From contig CAZOGW010000003.1 in the NCBI GenBank assembly GCA_964579415.1, positions 1-64,000 of the forward strand: DNA of 64,000 nucleotides, in the 5' to 3' direction. Below the pieces are notes generated by a model, which searched no databases, had not been told where the DNA came from, and saw nothing but the letters and a program-made list of their open reading frames with translations. This DNA comes from CAZOGW01 sp964579415. GTDB taxonomy: Bacteria; Actinomycetota; Acidimicrobiia; Spongiisociales; UBA5794. Positions 7,116-16,768 of this stretch are shown here, piece after piece; the first letter of the stretch is position 1; the number at the start of each line of letters is the position of its first letter. A program made the position numbers and the translations under genes.

Positions 7116-10100
7116 TTACGGCGTCCCCGCCACAACTGGCGAAGCCGATTCAACGAATGAGCACAGAGCAGAGAGCAAGATCATTTGGTGGATGTCGCGG
7201 GCGCGGGTGTTGAGCAGCCGGTCTGTGCAGATGAGGTAGGCCAGGCAGCGGGCTCGGCTGATGGCGACGTTGAGCCGGTTGCGGCTGAACAGGAAGTCGG
7301 CGTTCCGGGGGATGAGGTCGGCTGAGGAGGTGGCCATGGAGAACAGCACGACCGCGGCTTCGCGGCCTTGGAACTTGTCGACGGTGCCGACTTCGATGCC
7401 GCGGGTCGCGGGGTCGGCGTCGAAGGTCTCGCTGATGAGCCGGCGCTGGTCGTTGTAGGGGGCGACGACGACGAAGTCCTTGACGGCCAGCAGGCGGGTG
7501 ATGCCGTGCCGGTCCGTCCACGGAGTCCCCAGCAGCCCGCCGATGGTGTGCTGGATGAGCGCCACCTCCTCGGGGGCTTCGGATGACCGGCCGGTGTGCT
7601 CGGCGCGCAGCCAGCGCAGCCCGGTGCCGTGGGCGGTGGTCTGCTCGGCGCAGCTGGGGTGGGTGTGGACCCGGCTCTCGTAAAAAACCTCGGAGATGAA
7701 CTTGCACACGTCGGGGTGCATCCGCCACGTGATGTCTAGCAGGACGCCGCGATCCGAGGGGATGGTCGGGTGCCCGCCGAGCAGGTGCTCCAGCGCGCTG
7801 GCTCCCGACCCGTTGGGGTGGGTGGCTTGGGAGACCTGGGGCAACTGTTGGGGGTCGCCGAGCAGGATGACCGTGGCCGCGGAGATGGTGGCCGCGAGGG
7901 TGTCAGCCAAACCTAGTTGTCCGGCCTCATCCACGATCAGCACATCCACGGGATGCGCACGCATGTCCTTGCTGGCGAACAGCCACGGGGTCCCGCCCAC
8001 GACGTTGTAGTCGCCCGTCGCGCAGGTGCCGTTGTCGTCGATGTAGTCCACGCCGCGCACGCTCCCGCCGGTGGCCTTGCGCACGGCGCGCAGATCACCA
8101 CCGTCCTCGGCGAACCGGTCGACCACGGCCTGCAGCTGGTTGTCGATGGCGTAGTGACTCAGGGCGGTCACACCCACCCGCTTCCCCTGGCCGACGAGGG
8201 CGCGGATGACGTGGGCGCCGGTGAAGGTCTTGCCGGTCCCGGGCGGACCTTGCACGGGGACGCAGCTGGCGTCCAGATCACCAGCCCACCCGCAGATCGC
8301 CTCGTAGCCCCCGACGAACCTGCCTCCGGCCGGGCCGGTGCCGGGCCGGAACCGGGGTAGGTCCCGGCGCAGCATGGCGTGCCCGACGGAGGTGGCGGCA
8401 CCGTCGAGCATGCGTTGGGCGAGGTCGGACAGCGCCTGCTGCTTGGTCTTGGTCGGGAACTTCTGGTAGTGGACCAGGTGGGTGGGGGACACGCCCGCGT
8501 CGATCGCCTCCTGGTCCCAGATGAGCTTGAGGAGGCCCGCTTCGCGGTCGATCGCGGCGACGTTGAAGAAGGCCCATTTGTGTTCCTGCAGGGCGAGGAT
8601 CAGCGTCGAGTCGGGCTTTATCTCGGGGTCGACCGGCTGCGGGGGGAAGGTGAACACCGCCGCTTGCCACTTCAGCGGCCTGCCGGTCCTCGTGCTGAGC
8701 CGATCCTCGAACTCGCGGAAAGCCAGGCCCGCGATCGCTTGGGGCGATTCCCGCTGGTCGGCCTCCTCGGCGATCGAAAGCCGAAGGCAGTCCGCAGCCA
8801 CGGCCCGGTCCTCGCGGCGCCAGTAGCCGAGCAGGTCGCCCATCAGGTGCTCGGGCGTACCCGGGCCATAGGCGTGCAACGCCTCGATCCGGGCGTCCAG
8901 CTCGGGGTCGGGCCTGCCGGCCTCGACCAGGGCCGGCGGCCAGGCGAGCTCGGCCGGGCGGTGGGCCACGAGCCAGTCGCGCACTGCGCGGGTGGCACGC
9001 ACGTCGTCCTCGTTGTACCGGGCGATCCGGTCCAGCCGGGACCCATCCAGATCGGCGGTCCAGGCCTCGTACTCCACGACCGCGCCGGCTCCCCGGTCGA
9101 TGTCGTGGCTGCGCACGTACTCGGTGAGCCGCTCGACCTGCTTGAGGCCATAGGACTCCACACCGATTTGGACCGAGCTCACGATGATCGGGTACAGGTC
9201 CACAAACGTGCCGCTGGTGACCAGCTGCTCCAGCTCCAGCTCGGCCACCCCGTACTCGCGGGTCAGGCGCTCCAGGGACGACCGCTCGGTATGGTTGTAG
9301 TGGTAGACGTGCATGTCCGGGAAGCGCTGCTTCCGCTCGGTGAGATGGTCGACGAGACCCCGCACCGCTTGCGCCTCCTGGGCCTGGTCGTGCGCCCAGA
9401 ACGTCCGATACCCCCAGCCGTCGCGTCCGTGCTCGATCAGGCCGAACAGGAAGAACAGGCCCACCTCCGGCTTCCAGAACGGGTGGCCCTCAAAGTCCAG
9501 GAACACGTCCCCGGCGTGGGGCCTGGGCAGGGCCGCCAGACCGGCCAGCTCCACCGGGTCGGTCGCGTCCTCGGCCTGATCGGCGGACGGGTCGGCGGCA
9601 TGCAGGATCGGGTCCAGCAGCTGGAACGGGGGCCGCTCGTCGGGGGCGTTGCGTGCCCGGACCTGCAGCGCCGCCTGGGTCACCGACCGGGTCAGCCGGT
9701 CGGCGTCCAGGTCGGGCAGCACCCCCTCGAACCCGGCCAGCTGCGCGATCGTGGACACCCCCCCTGCCTCCAGCACCACCCGGTCGGCGCGGCGCAAGCC
9801 GGCGACATGGACCAGCGAGTCCTCGGCCCGCCACCGGTCCTGGCAGACCTGTTCGAACTCGCAGAACGCGCAATGGCCACAGGGTTCCGGCCTGGTGGGC
9901 TGCTGGGGCGGGGCCGCCACCACTGAGGCCAGCTGGGCGCGCAGCCGGCGCCAGTACGCCAGCACCTCGTCCACCCGGATCGACTCCCGCCCCCCCGCGC
10001 CCAGCTCCAAGTGCATCAGCTTGGGCAGCGTCCCCGTTCTCGCGGCGAGCGCGTCGGCGTAGAAGCACAGCTGCAATACGTGACCAGGTTTGGCCTCGCG

Positions 10101-10508
10101 GCGGGCCAGCTTGGCGTCCACCGGTTGGTAGCCGAACGATCCATCGCCGTGATCCACACGTTCGAGGAAGTCGGCGACCCCGCGGATCCCGTCATGCACC
10201 AACGGCATCTGGTACAGCACGTCGTGGCCCTCGTCCAGGATCGGCGCGACTCGATCGGTCCACCGCTGGAACGACTCGCCCCTCGCCTTCCCCGGCACCT
10301 CAAGCACCGTCCGCCCTTGGGCGCGGTACTTCACCAGGACCGCCTGCTCGTGCTGAAGTCCCTTGGCCTTCAGCATCTCGGACATCGCGCCAGCCCGGAA
10401 GCTGGCCGGTGCCCTGATGCCCTGGTCCACTTCGTGCTGCAGGCTCAGGAAGTGCGCACAATCCAGCCACGCCGTGATCTTGGTCGGAGTCAGCAGCACA
10501 ACGGTCAC
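7116..10508 (-). CDS. TM0106-type RecB nuclease / RNase H-like / SF1 helicase fusion (first copy)
   Basis: Large multi-domain nucleic-acid enzyme, 1130 residues. Order: RecB-like nuclease (GVADFLER, then DAKLARREAK near 133 and LCFYADALA); a cysteine cluster CGHCAFCEFEQVC near 205-217 that could hold an Fe-S cluster or zinc; an RNase H-like exonuclease (DVFLDFEGHP near 336, YNEDDVRATRAV); and a UPF1-like SF1 helicase with Walker A GPPGTGKT (near 754), LIVDEAGQ (near 857), GDPQQLPQVSQ and VDKFQGRE (near 1041). The open frame extends upstream to 10709 inside the IS element; GTG at 10508 is chosen because GGAGGG lies 13 nt before it and because the paralogue at 56665-60114 begins at the same point. 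A role in phage or plasmid defence is suggested by context only. Confidence 0.85.
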   Translation of the reverse strand: MTVVLLTPTKITAWLDCAHFLSLQHEVDQGIRAPASFRAGAMSEMLKAKGLQHEQAVLVKYRAQGRTVLEVPGKARGESFQRWTDRVAPILDEGHDVLYQMPLVHDGIRGVADFLERVDHGDGSFGYQPVDAKLARREAKPGHVLQLCFYADALAARTGTLPKLMHLELGAGGRESIRVDEVLAYWRRLRAQLASVVAAPPQQPTRPEPCGHCAFCEFEQVCQDRWRAEDSLVHVAGLRRADRVVLEAGGVSTIAQLAGFEGVLPDLDADRLTRSVTQAALQVRARNAPDERPPFQLLDPILHAADPSADQAEDATDPVELAGLAALPRPHAGDVFLDFEGHPFWKPEVGLFFLFGLIEHGRDGWGYRTFWAHDQAQEAQAVRGLVDHLTERKQRFPDMHVYHYNHTERSSLERLTREYGVAELELEQLVTSGTFVDLYPIIVSSVQIGVESYGLKQVERLTEYVRSHDIDRGAGAVVEYEAWTADLDGSRLDRIARYNEDDVRATRAVRDWLVAHRPAELAWPPALVEAGRPDPELDARIEALHAYGPGTPEHLMGDLLGYWRREDRAVAADCLRLSIAEEADQRESPQAIAGLAFREFEDRLSTRTGRPLKWQAAVFTFPPQPVDPEIKPDSTLILALQEHKWAFFNVAAIDREAGLLKLIWDQEAIDAGVSPTHLVHYQKFPTKTKQQALSDLAQRMLDGAATSVGHAMLRRDLPRFRPGTGPAGGRFVGGYEAICGWAGDLDASCVPVQGPPGTGKTFTGAHVIRALVGQGKRVGVTALSHYAIDNQLQAVVDRFAEDGGDLRAVRKATGGSVRGVDYIDDNGTCATGDYNVVGGTPWLFASKDMRAHPVDVLIVDEAGQLGLADTLAATISAATVILLGDPQQLPQVSQATHPNGSGASALEHLLGGHPTIPSDRGVLLDITWRMHPDVCKFISEVFYESRVHTHPSCAEQTTAHGTGLRWLRAEHTGRSSEAPEEVALIQHTIGGLLGTPWTDRHGITRLLAVKDFVVVAPYNDQRRLISETFDADPATRGIEVGTVDKFQGREAAVVLFSMATSSADLIPRNADFLFSRNRLNVAISRARCLAYLICTDRLLNTRARDIHQMILLSALCSFVESASPVVAGTP

Positions 10509-10601
10509 ACTCGAATAGTCGCCCTCCGACGGTGGCCAAGGCCGAGTGAGGCCGTGATCGCGCCGCGCCATTTGGCGCACTGGCAACTCAGCCCTGGAGC
10601 T

Positions 10602-10618
10602 AGGGCGTGTCTCTAAAG
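10602..10618 (+). repeat. Left terminal inverted repeat of the IS5-family element
   Basis: Reads agggcgtgtctctaaag; matches the reverse complement of 11651-11667 at 16 of 17 positions. Confidence 0.9.
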
Positions 10619-11149
10619 GTGCTTGAGCCAGATGGTGATGGCTCGTAGGACGGCGGCGCCGCGGTAGACGATGGCGAGCTTGTCGTAGCGGGTGGCCAGG
10701 CCGCGCCATTGCTTGATGGTGTTGAAGGAGCGCTCGACGACGTTGCGTGCGCGGTAGGTCTGGGCGTCGAACGCCGGTGGTCGCCCGCCCCGAGATCCTC
10801 GCCGTTGGCGGTTGCGGATCTGGTCGGAGGGTTCGGGGATCACCGTCTTGATCCCGCGGGCGCGCAGCCGCTCGCGGTGGGCACGCGAGGAATAGGCCTT
10901 GTCACCGAGGACCGCGTCCGGTCTCGTGCGAGGCCGACCAGGACCGCGCCGCTGGACGCGAAGGTGCTCCAGCAGCAGGGGGAACACCGGAGAGTCGTTG
11001 GCCTGGCCGGGACCGACCAACACGACAAGCGGTCGTCCGCGGCCGTCGACGAGCTGGTGGATCTTGGATGACAACCCTCCGCGAGAGCGGCCGATCCCGT
11101 GGTGGAACGGCTCGACGTAAAGCCCCGGAACAGCACGTTGACCTGCCAA
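10613..11149 (-). CDS. IS5-family transposase, downstream frame (OrfB)
   Basis: C-terminal part of the DDE transposase: HHGIGRSRGGLSSKIHQLVD, DAVLGDKAYSS with the second catalytic Asp, and NVVERSFNTIKQWRGLATRY with the catalytic Glu. The in-frame sequence extends upstream past the TTG at 11149 to the G-run near 11190, so the functional protein is most likely an OrfA-OrfB frameshift fusion and 11149 only marks the first possible start codon. The stop lies 9 bp inside the left inverted repeat. Confidence 0.88.
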   Translation of the reverse strand: MAGQRAVPGLYVEPFHHGIGRSRGGLSSKIHQLVDGRGRPLVVLVGPGQANDSPVFPLLLEHLRVQRRGPGRPRTRPDAVLGDKAYSSRAHRERLRARGIKTVIPEPSDQIRNRQRRGSRGGRPPAFDAQTYRARNVVERSFNTIKQWRGLATRYDKLAIVYRGAAVLRAITIWLKHL

Positions 11150-11183
11150 GACCCCCGAATCGAGCGGATCCTTGTAGTTCGAC

Positions 11184-11618
11184 TCAGCCCCCTGTGTGGC
11201 CCGCGAGCACGGCGACGACCGAGGCTGCCGGGGCCTCCAGGGACACCAAGCCGCCGACGGTGTCGGCCTTCTCGCGGGGAAGGTTCGTGGCGTGCTGGTG
11301 CGCCCGGTTGATGGTGGAGTCCACGCTCACCGTCCAATCGACCTCGCCGGCGTGGTCGGCCTGCGCCAGGAGGGCTTGGTGGATCCGGTCCCAGGTGCCG
11401 TCCGCACTGAACCGCCGGTGCCGCTTCCACACCGTCTGCCACGGACCGAACGAAGCTGGCAGATCCCGCCACGCCAGCCCGCACCGATAGCGGTAGATCA
11501 CGCCCTCGACGACCTGCCGGTGGTCACGCATCGGCCGACCCCTGCCCGAGCGCTGCGGCGGCAGCAACGGCTCGATCAGTTCCCACTGGTCATCACTGAG
11601 AAGCGCATCACGATCCAC
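11184..11618 (-). CDS. IS5-family transposase, upstream frame (OrfA)
   Basis: N-terminal part of the DDE transposase: 144 residues with LSDDQWELIEPLLPP, GVIYRYRCGLAWRDLPASFG and WTVSVDSTINRAHQHA, the last carrying the first catalytic Asp. It stops at 11184, just after a run of five G (minus strand, 11192-11188), where the homologous reading continues in the downstream frame (ESNYKDP). A programmed frameshift at this G-run would join the two frames, as is known for IS427-type elements. Confidence 0.88.
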   Translation of the reverse strand: MDRDALLSDDQWELIEPLLPPQRSGRGRPMRDHRQVVEGVIYRYRCGLAWRDLPASFGPWQTVWKRHRRFSADGTWDRIHQALLAQADHAGEVDWTVSVDSTINRAHQHATNLPREKADTVGGLVSLEAPAASVVAVLAGHTGG

Positions 11619-11650
11619 GACCGCCAGCCTGCCCGTTCGGCACCGTCACG

Positions 11651-11667
11651 CTTTGGAGACACGCCCT
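11651..11667 (-). repeat. Right terminal inverted repeat of the IS5-family element
   Basis: Reads ctttggagacacgccct on the plus strand, the partner of 10602-10618. Confidence 0.9.
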
Positions 11668-11669
11668 AG

Positions 11670-12036
11670 ACCACCTCCACTTCGACGCGGGCTGCCTGAC
11701 CTAGATGCCGCGCCGGTGAGCTGGGGCCATCCCCTCGGTCCGCTGAACCCAGGCTTCCTTCGAAGGCGCACCGCCATCCGTCTCCCGGCAGCGCCGGGCC
11801 TCGCCGCACACAGCAGTCCGCTGCGCACCGCTTCCAGGTGGCCGCGGCCGCCACGTCAGTCCAAGCGCGCACCCGCGAGTTCGCTTCGTCCACGAACCGA
11901 TGCTGCCCGCACACCCGGGGCTACTAGTCCGTGGATTCGTGTCCCGGACCTCTTCGAGCAAGAGGCCGGAAGCCACCTTCTGCAGCAGGCGGGCTTGTGG
12001 TCCCCCATGGAGACCGCGTGTGCGAGCGGACGATCG
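11670..12036. other. Non-coding gap between IS element and sacsin-like ATPase gene
   Basis: I see no convincing gene here. The short open frames on both strands lack ribosome sites and recognisable motifs. It would hold the 3' untranslated region of the sacsin-like gene and, before the IS arrived, the upstream region of the TM0106-type helicase gene. Confidence 0.5.
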
Positions 12037-15000
12037 TCAGGACTCGAAGGTGTAGCGCAGGGCCTTGGCGGTGCGGATCCCTCCCAGGCTGACGGAGCCC
12101 TGCGGGAGCACATTCAGATGGTTGAGCGGATCGGTGATGATCCGGACCTCCGGACCCTTGTCGCCCCGCTCGACGTTGCCGACCACGACGAGGAAAAACT
12201 GCTCGGTCACACGGGCACGACGGAACTCCGAGTTGGTAAGCGAAATCATCTCCGGGATCGGGCCGGCATAGACCTTCAGCTCGAAGAAGTTCTCCAGGTC
12301 GTCGATCGCGTCGGCGCCGACATGGCGTTGGTGTCGGATGTCGATGATCTGTTGCTCGTCGCCGCCGAGTATGCGCCGCACAAGCGCCAGTCCGACCGAC
12401 TCGCGCTCTGAGTCGGTGTAGTTCTTGGTGGGGCGTCCCCCCTCCGACGGTTTCTTGGGCTTCGACGGATCAGGATCCCGGGGCCCGCTTACCGGGGATG
12501 TCGACTTCATGAAGGTAAAGCTAGCCCGTCCCGTCCCCCCACCGACAATCTCGCCATCCTCATTCCTCAGGGTCAGGTTGTCCGGGTCGACGAGCATCCT
12601 GGTCGGCTTCGCTGGGCTCGCCTCGGAGGCCGCGGGCGCCTTCACGCGCTTGGTCTGGGAAGTGTCCTCGGGGGTCGAGCGCCGGTCCTTCCCCTGTTCG
12701 GCCAACTTCCGCAGGAGTTCCTCACTGCGCTCGTCGCGCTTCTTCTTCCACTCGGCGTCGAGCCGCGCCGCCGTCGTGATCTCTTCCTCGCGGTGCCCGT
12801 CGAGGGCGATCGTCCAAGCTGCTATCCAGTCATGAGCGACCCGGCGAGCGTCGCTGTCGAAGACCGAGGCGATGGCGTAGGCGCCTGCGCTTGGCGACCA
12901 GATCGCGGCTTCGTCAGCGACAAAGAACGCCCCAGCGGCCAGGTCCAGCCAGGCGTTCACCGGGACTGTCTCGTCGAGGCCGCCATTCGGCTCGAGCAGC
13001 CTGACCCGCAGTTCCGGCGACTGCCGGACGCTCAATGCTGCCAGCTCGTCCCATGAGACGCGCAGACTCTGCTCGGCCTTCGGGTCGCTCCGCGCGAGGT
13101 CCGCCCGGAGGTTAGCGATAGCCCCGGAGAAGACTTGCGTCAGGTTCGGGTCGTAAGCGGCGCTGTCGGCATCAATCACGTCCCCGTGCGAAGCGTCGAG
13201 GAGAGTCAGCCTGAAGGCGCCGATCAGGGAATCGAGCTGCGCCAGTGACCCCCCTGGGCTCCAGATCGGCACGCGATCCTTGAGGGCCTCGACGATCAGT
13301 TCGTTATGCGTCGCGTAGACCGGCCGCTTGCGTTCCCACCGATCACCGACCCAGACCGCCGCCTTTCTAGGCCTTCCCACTTCGCTCTCGGGTGCTCCGG
13401 CCAGCACCCGGAGCGCTTCGAGCATCACGAGCTTCTCGGCGGGGGTGAGCGATTTCTTGCGCGCGAGTTGGCCGAGCACTCGCTGCGCGTCATGGGCGCT
13501 GGGTAGGTGGATGCCGAGCAGCGTCCAGAGCGAGTCGGTACCTGACACGGAGGGCACGAAGTCGCGCATGCGCCCGAAGATCGGCGGACCGGCGAGCACC
13601 ACGCTCGGGCGGCGCCAGCCACTTCGGGTCGCGATCAGGCCCTCGCCTCGACCGAAGGCGTCCCGGGCTGGACCCGCCGGCTGGCCGCCGAGGCGGTTGC
13701 CGCGGACCTGCGCGGCCAGCGCCTGGTAGAGCGGTGCCGCGAGGTCTTCAGCCGCCTCTGGCGTCAAGTTCGTATTGGCGCGCACTGCTTCGAGCTTCAG
13801 GATCAGCTCGGAAGCTGTCGGATCGCCCGCCACCCCGATGCTGGCCAGCACTTCGCGGTATGCCTCGATCTCGAGGGCGGGGCTCAGGTAGCGGCGAGGG
13901 TTGTCGCCGTAGAGGGCAACGGTCGCCGGACTCTTGATCCGCAATTGCCCCGGGGCCGTCGCGGTGCCGTTCTCTGAGGGCAGCCATGCGATCGAAGCGG
14001 TGCTGCTGACCCACCAGGCCTCGACGATGCCCTTGTTTTCCCAACTGTAGTAGGGCCTGGCTGCGCTGACTGTCGCGTGGTCGCCCAGACGATCCCAGGC
14101 CCGTGCGAGGGTCCCCAGCACTGCACCCGCTCGCCGGACCTGCTGGGCAGCGTCCTTCTCCTTCGCGATGCTGCTGAGGACGGCTTCAAGGTCGGGCGAC
14201 GTCCAGTCACGTAGCGTGAAGGTCGCCTTGGCCTGCCGCAGTGCTTCACGCCGGCGCAGGGGTGAGCCTGGTGCCGAATCAGGTACGCCAGGACTGTAGT
14301 TCGACAGCCGGAATTGGTTGGCCGGGTGACTCTTGATGCGGGGGGCTACCTCGGCACCGAGCAGCCGGAACAGACGTTGGGCCCCAATGCCGCCGCCGTC
14401 CCTCCGGAACTTCTCCGAGTAGCGCCTGTCGATCCAGGTCAGCCCATGGGTCTTCCCTGCTGCCACGAACCAGGTGTTGACCTCTCGTTCGATGAAGTAC
14501 GCATCGCACGGACGTGCTTGGACTCGCTTGCGCTCCCCGGAACGATCGTAGGTGACCGCGTCGACCTGGACCGCTTGGCCAAGGCCGAGGCCAAGTCCTG
14601 GGCGCTCGGTGTCCGGGATTGCTTCGAGTGCTCGGCGAAGCCCGTCGACCTGGGCGTCGGTCAGAGGGGTTTTCAGCATGGTTCCCGCCGTCCCAGCGCC
14701 GGCCAGCACGAGCAACGCGTCTGCGCTGGTCGCTGATGCCCGAAGCCATCTCTTCTGCTGAAGCCAGTCACGGATCACGGTCCACCCCGCCTGATCAATG
14801 AACGTCGGGTGGAGCCGCGCACCGACCCGCAGCAGCTCCCACAGGGGGTCGGGGTCAGGATCTGCCGGGAGCAGGACGGCTAGGCCGGGACGGCTGGACG
14901 GTGTGACGCGGGAGCCGTCCTCGAGCACGAGGCAAGCTCGTGACTCGAGCGCGGCGCTCATGCCCGCATTGACCGCGATGGCCAACAGTTGGGCAACGAA

Positions 15001-16491
15001 CTGCGGCGTCCGCTGTTCGTCACCCAACAGGGTGCTCGCGGCCTGCACGCTCACCATCGTTGGCGTCATGGCACCGATGTCCCACAGGTCGTCCAGCACG
15101 TCGCGCCACCGATCACCCTCAGAGCGCGCCTCGGCGGCCAGAAAGCCGCGTGTTCCTGCGATCAGGATCACGTCATCCGCGGAGAGAAGCGAGGTGAGCT
15201 CGTCTGCCTCGTAGGCGAGATCACTCAAGCGGTAGGTGGTTCCTTCAGATTCAAACGTCAGGGCTTCGGCGAACTCAATACGTGCTCTCTGGAGCAGATG
15301 CTCTGCGAAGCCGGCGCGGAGTCTGCCGGTCGTGCGGTCGTCGGCATCGAACTCGGCGGTCGTCGGAACGGTTGCCCAGCTGTGGGCTGGCGCCTGTAGG
15401 AAGGCGTCAAGCGCCGCGTCTCGCCAGAGGTCGCTGAGCAACGGAACGAGCGCCAGGTTCCAGTCAGTGTCGGCGATATCGCGCCTGGACGGCTGAGGAT
15501 CGAACTGTGCCAGCATCCGGAACGGCAGAGAGGTTCTGCGAACAGGCAAGCCGACATGGATATGCCCAGTGTCACCTTCGAAAAGTGCGAACGCGATGGC
15601 CACCGGCGTGCGAGAGCCCAGCGCCTTCCCCGCCCGCTCGACGCCTTCAGGAGTACGAGCGCTACGGGTGTAGATCAGCCACTCCCGGCCGTCAGCAGCC
15701 GACACTCGGCGCCGAGCCGTGCGGTCACCCGCCAGCGGGAGCAACTCCTCAGGGCCGAGCTCCAGGTGCAGCCTGGCGATCTCGTTTCCAGCTTCGTCAT
15801 CGAGCCGTACCGACCTCAAGTGTCGGAGAAAGACCAGACCGGCGTCATCCCAGTACTTGAGCCACTTCTCGACGTCATTCGTGCTGATGGCCGCTCGCGT
15901 GAAGGGGATAGCGAACGTGGTCCATGAGCTGTCGACTCGGGGCCAGCCGATGTGCCCGTCCAGCGGCTGGATGGTGTTGGAGCTGAAGCGAACATGAAAG
16001 TGGCCCTGGTGGACGTCGAGAACGTCCGACAGCGAATGGAGCGTCTTCAACCCGATTCCGAAGCGGCCGAGCTTCGCCTCGTCGGCCACTTTGAGGCTGA
16101 GCCAGGGGATCGCCAGTGCCCACACGTCATGCAAGGTGAGTGCCGCACCATTGTGCGAGAACAACAGTTGTGAGCTGGAGGCGTCGATGGCAACAACGGC
16201 GTCGGATGCACCCAGATCGTCAGCGTTCTGGATCAGCTCGGCCAGCCCTTGAAGACGGTCGTCGCTGAGGTAGGCGGCGCTGTCACCAGCCCGCTGGAGG
16301 GCGGACCGGATGGACTTCGGCAGACTGTGCAACCGCTCGACCAACGCAAGGACACCGGCGTCGGCCGCAGCCTCGTCTGCCGGTGTGAGGGAGACGGTGC
16401 GCGGGGTCTCAGGGTCATGATCTGCGACCAGATGGGCCACCTCGGACGCCTCACGCGCCTCGAATACGCGCGGCGTCAACCCATTCGCCAT
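12037..16491 (-). CDS. Sacsin-like HATPase protein with C-terminal DUF3883 domain
   Basis: A protein of 1484 residues. The N-terminal domain is an Hsp90/sacsin-type ATPase: N-box ELIQNADDLG (85-94), degenerate DxGxG segment LLFSHNGAAL, and GRFGIGLKT (142-150). The middle thousand residues are not recognisable to me. Residues about 1170-1230 are Lys/Arg-rich and probably unstructured (AEWKKKRDERSEELLRKLAE). The C terminus carries a DUF3883/NO VEIN-type domain related to PD-(D/E)XK nucleases: ESVGLALVRRIL, GADAIDDLENFFELKVY, then FFLVVVGN. This architecture recurs in bacterial defence islands, so an ATP-controlled nuclease is a reasonable inference. Start ATG 16491 has gggagg 4 nt upstream; a GTG at 16545 is a weaker alternative. 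Confidence 0.75.
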   Translation of the reverse strand: MANGLTPRVFEAREASEVAHLVADHDPETPRTVSLTPADEAAADAGVLALVERLHSLPKSIRSALQRAGDSAAYLSDDRLQGLAELIQNADDLGASDAVVAIDASSSQLLFSHNGAALTLHDVWALAIPWLSLKVADEAKLGRFGIGLKTLHSLSDVLDVHQGHFHVRFSSNTIQPLDGHIGWPRVDSSWTTFAIPFTRAAISTNDVEKWLKYWDDAGLVFLRHLRSVRLDDEAGNEIARLHLELGPEELLPLAGDRTARRRVSAADGREWLIYTRSARTPEGVERAGKALGSRTPVAIAFALFEGDTGHIHVGLPVRRTSLPFRMLAQFDPQPSRRDIADTDWNLALVPLLSDLWRDAALDAFLQAPAHSWATVPTTAEFDADDRTTGRLRAGFAEHLLQRARIEFAEALTFESEGTTYRLSDLAYEADELTSLLSADDVILIAGTRGFLAAEARSEGDRWRDVLDDLWDIGAMTPTMVSVQAASTLLGDEQRTPQFVAQLLAIAVNAGMSAALESRACLVLEDGSRVTPSSRPGLAVLLPADPDPDPLWELLRVGARLHPTFIDQAGWTVIRDWLQQKRWLRASATSADALLVLAGAGTAGTMLKTPLTDAQVDGLRRALEAIPDTERPGLGLGLGQAVQVDAVTYDRSGERKRVQARPCDAYFIEREVNTWFVAAGKTHGLTWIDRRYSEKFRRDGGGIGAQRLFRLLGAEVAPRIKSHPANQFRLSNYSPGVPDSAPGSPLRRREALRQAKATFTLRDWTSPDLEAVLSSIAKEKDAAQQVRRAGAVLGTLARAWDRLGDHATVSAARPYYSWENKGIVEAWWVSSTASIAWLPSENGTATAPGQLRIKSPATVALYGDNPRRYLSPALEIEAYREVLASIGVAGDPTASELILKLEAVRANTNLTPEAAEDLAAPLYQALAAQVRGNRLGGQPAGPARDAFGRGEGLIATRSGWRRPSVVLAGPPIFGRMRDFVPSVSGTDSLWTLLGIHLPSAHDAQRVLGQLARKKSLTPAEKLVMLEALRVLAGAPESEVGRPRKAAVWVGDRWERKRPVYATHNELIVEALKDRVPIWSPGGSLAQLDSLIGAFRLTLLDASHGDVIDADSAAYDPNLTQVFSGAIANLRADLARSDPKAEQSLRVSWDELAALSVRQSPELRVRLLEPNGGLDETVPVNAWLDLAAGAFFVADEAAIWSPSAGAYAIASVFDSDARRVAHDWIAAWTIALDGHREEEITTAARLDAEWKKKRDERSEELLRKLAEQGKDRRSTPEDTSQTKRVKAPAASEASPAKPTRMLVDPDNLTLRNEDGEIVGGGTGRASFTFMKSTSPVSGPRDPDPSKPKKPSEGGRPTKNYTDSERESVGLALVRRILGGDEQQIIDIRHQRHVGADAIDDLENFFELKVYAGPIPEMISLTNSEFRRARVTEQFFLVVVGNVERGDKGPEVRIITDPLNHLNVLPQGSVSLGGIRTAKALRYTFES

Positions 16492-16768
16492 GCCGCCTCC
16501 CGCCCGGCTCACGGACGCTGCCTGATCGATCATCTCGCAGTCCACCGATGGAAGTTCAGCTCACAGCGGCGTTGCCGTACTTGACCGTCCCCGCCGCGCG
16601 ACCCGAGTCCGATGTACGAGGACTGGCGTCCAGGGGCGCAGGCGCGGTCGAAGGCATTGAGCGGCGACTTGCGCGCCACTGAAGTATGCGTGCGCGAAGT
16701 GTGTGGAATACTGAAGTTCGTCCCGGCTGATTCACCCCTCCGGACATACAGCTTGAGGAGGTTCATGC

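Larger units (their letters stand above)
10604..11665 (-). mobile_element. IS5-family (IS427-like) insertion sequence, apparently complete
   Basis: About 1.06 kb, bounded by inverted repeats agggcgtgtctctaaag (10602-10618) and its near-perfect complement (11651-11667, one mismatch), with a CTAG (or TA) duplication at both outer ends (10600-10603 and 11666-11669), typical of the IS427 group. It carries two overlapping-frame transposase ORFs on the minus strand. It is inserted about 95 bp upstream of the TM0106-type helicase start, between that gene and the sacsin-like ATPase gene. Confidence 0.9.

Noticed and set aside
8379..9926. 515-codon plus-strand frame antisense to the first TM0106-type helicase.
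   Set aside because: Composition mirrors the opposite strand; the minus-strand frame carries all helicase and nuclease motifs.
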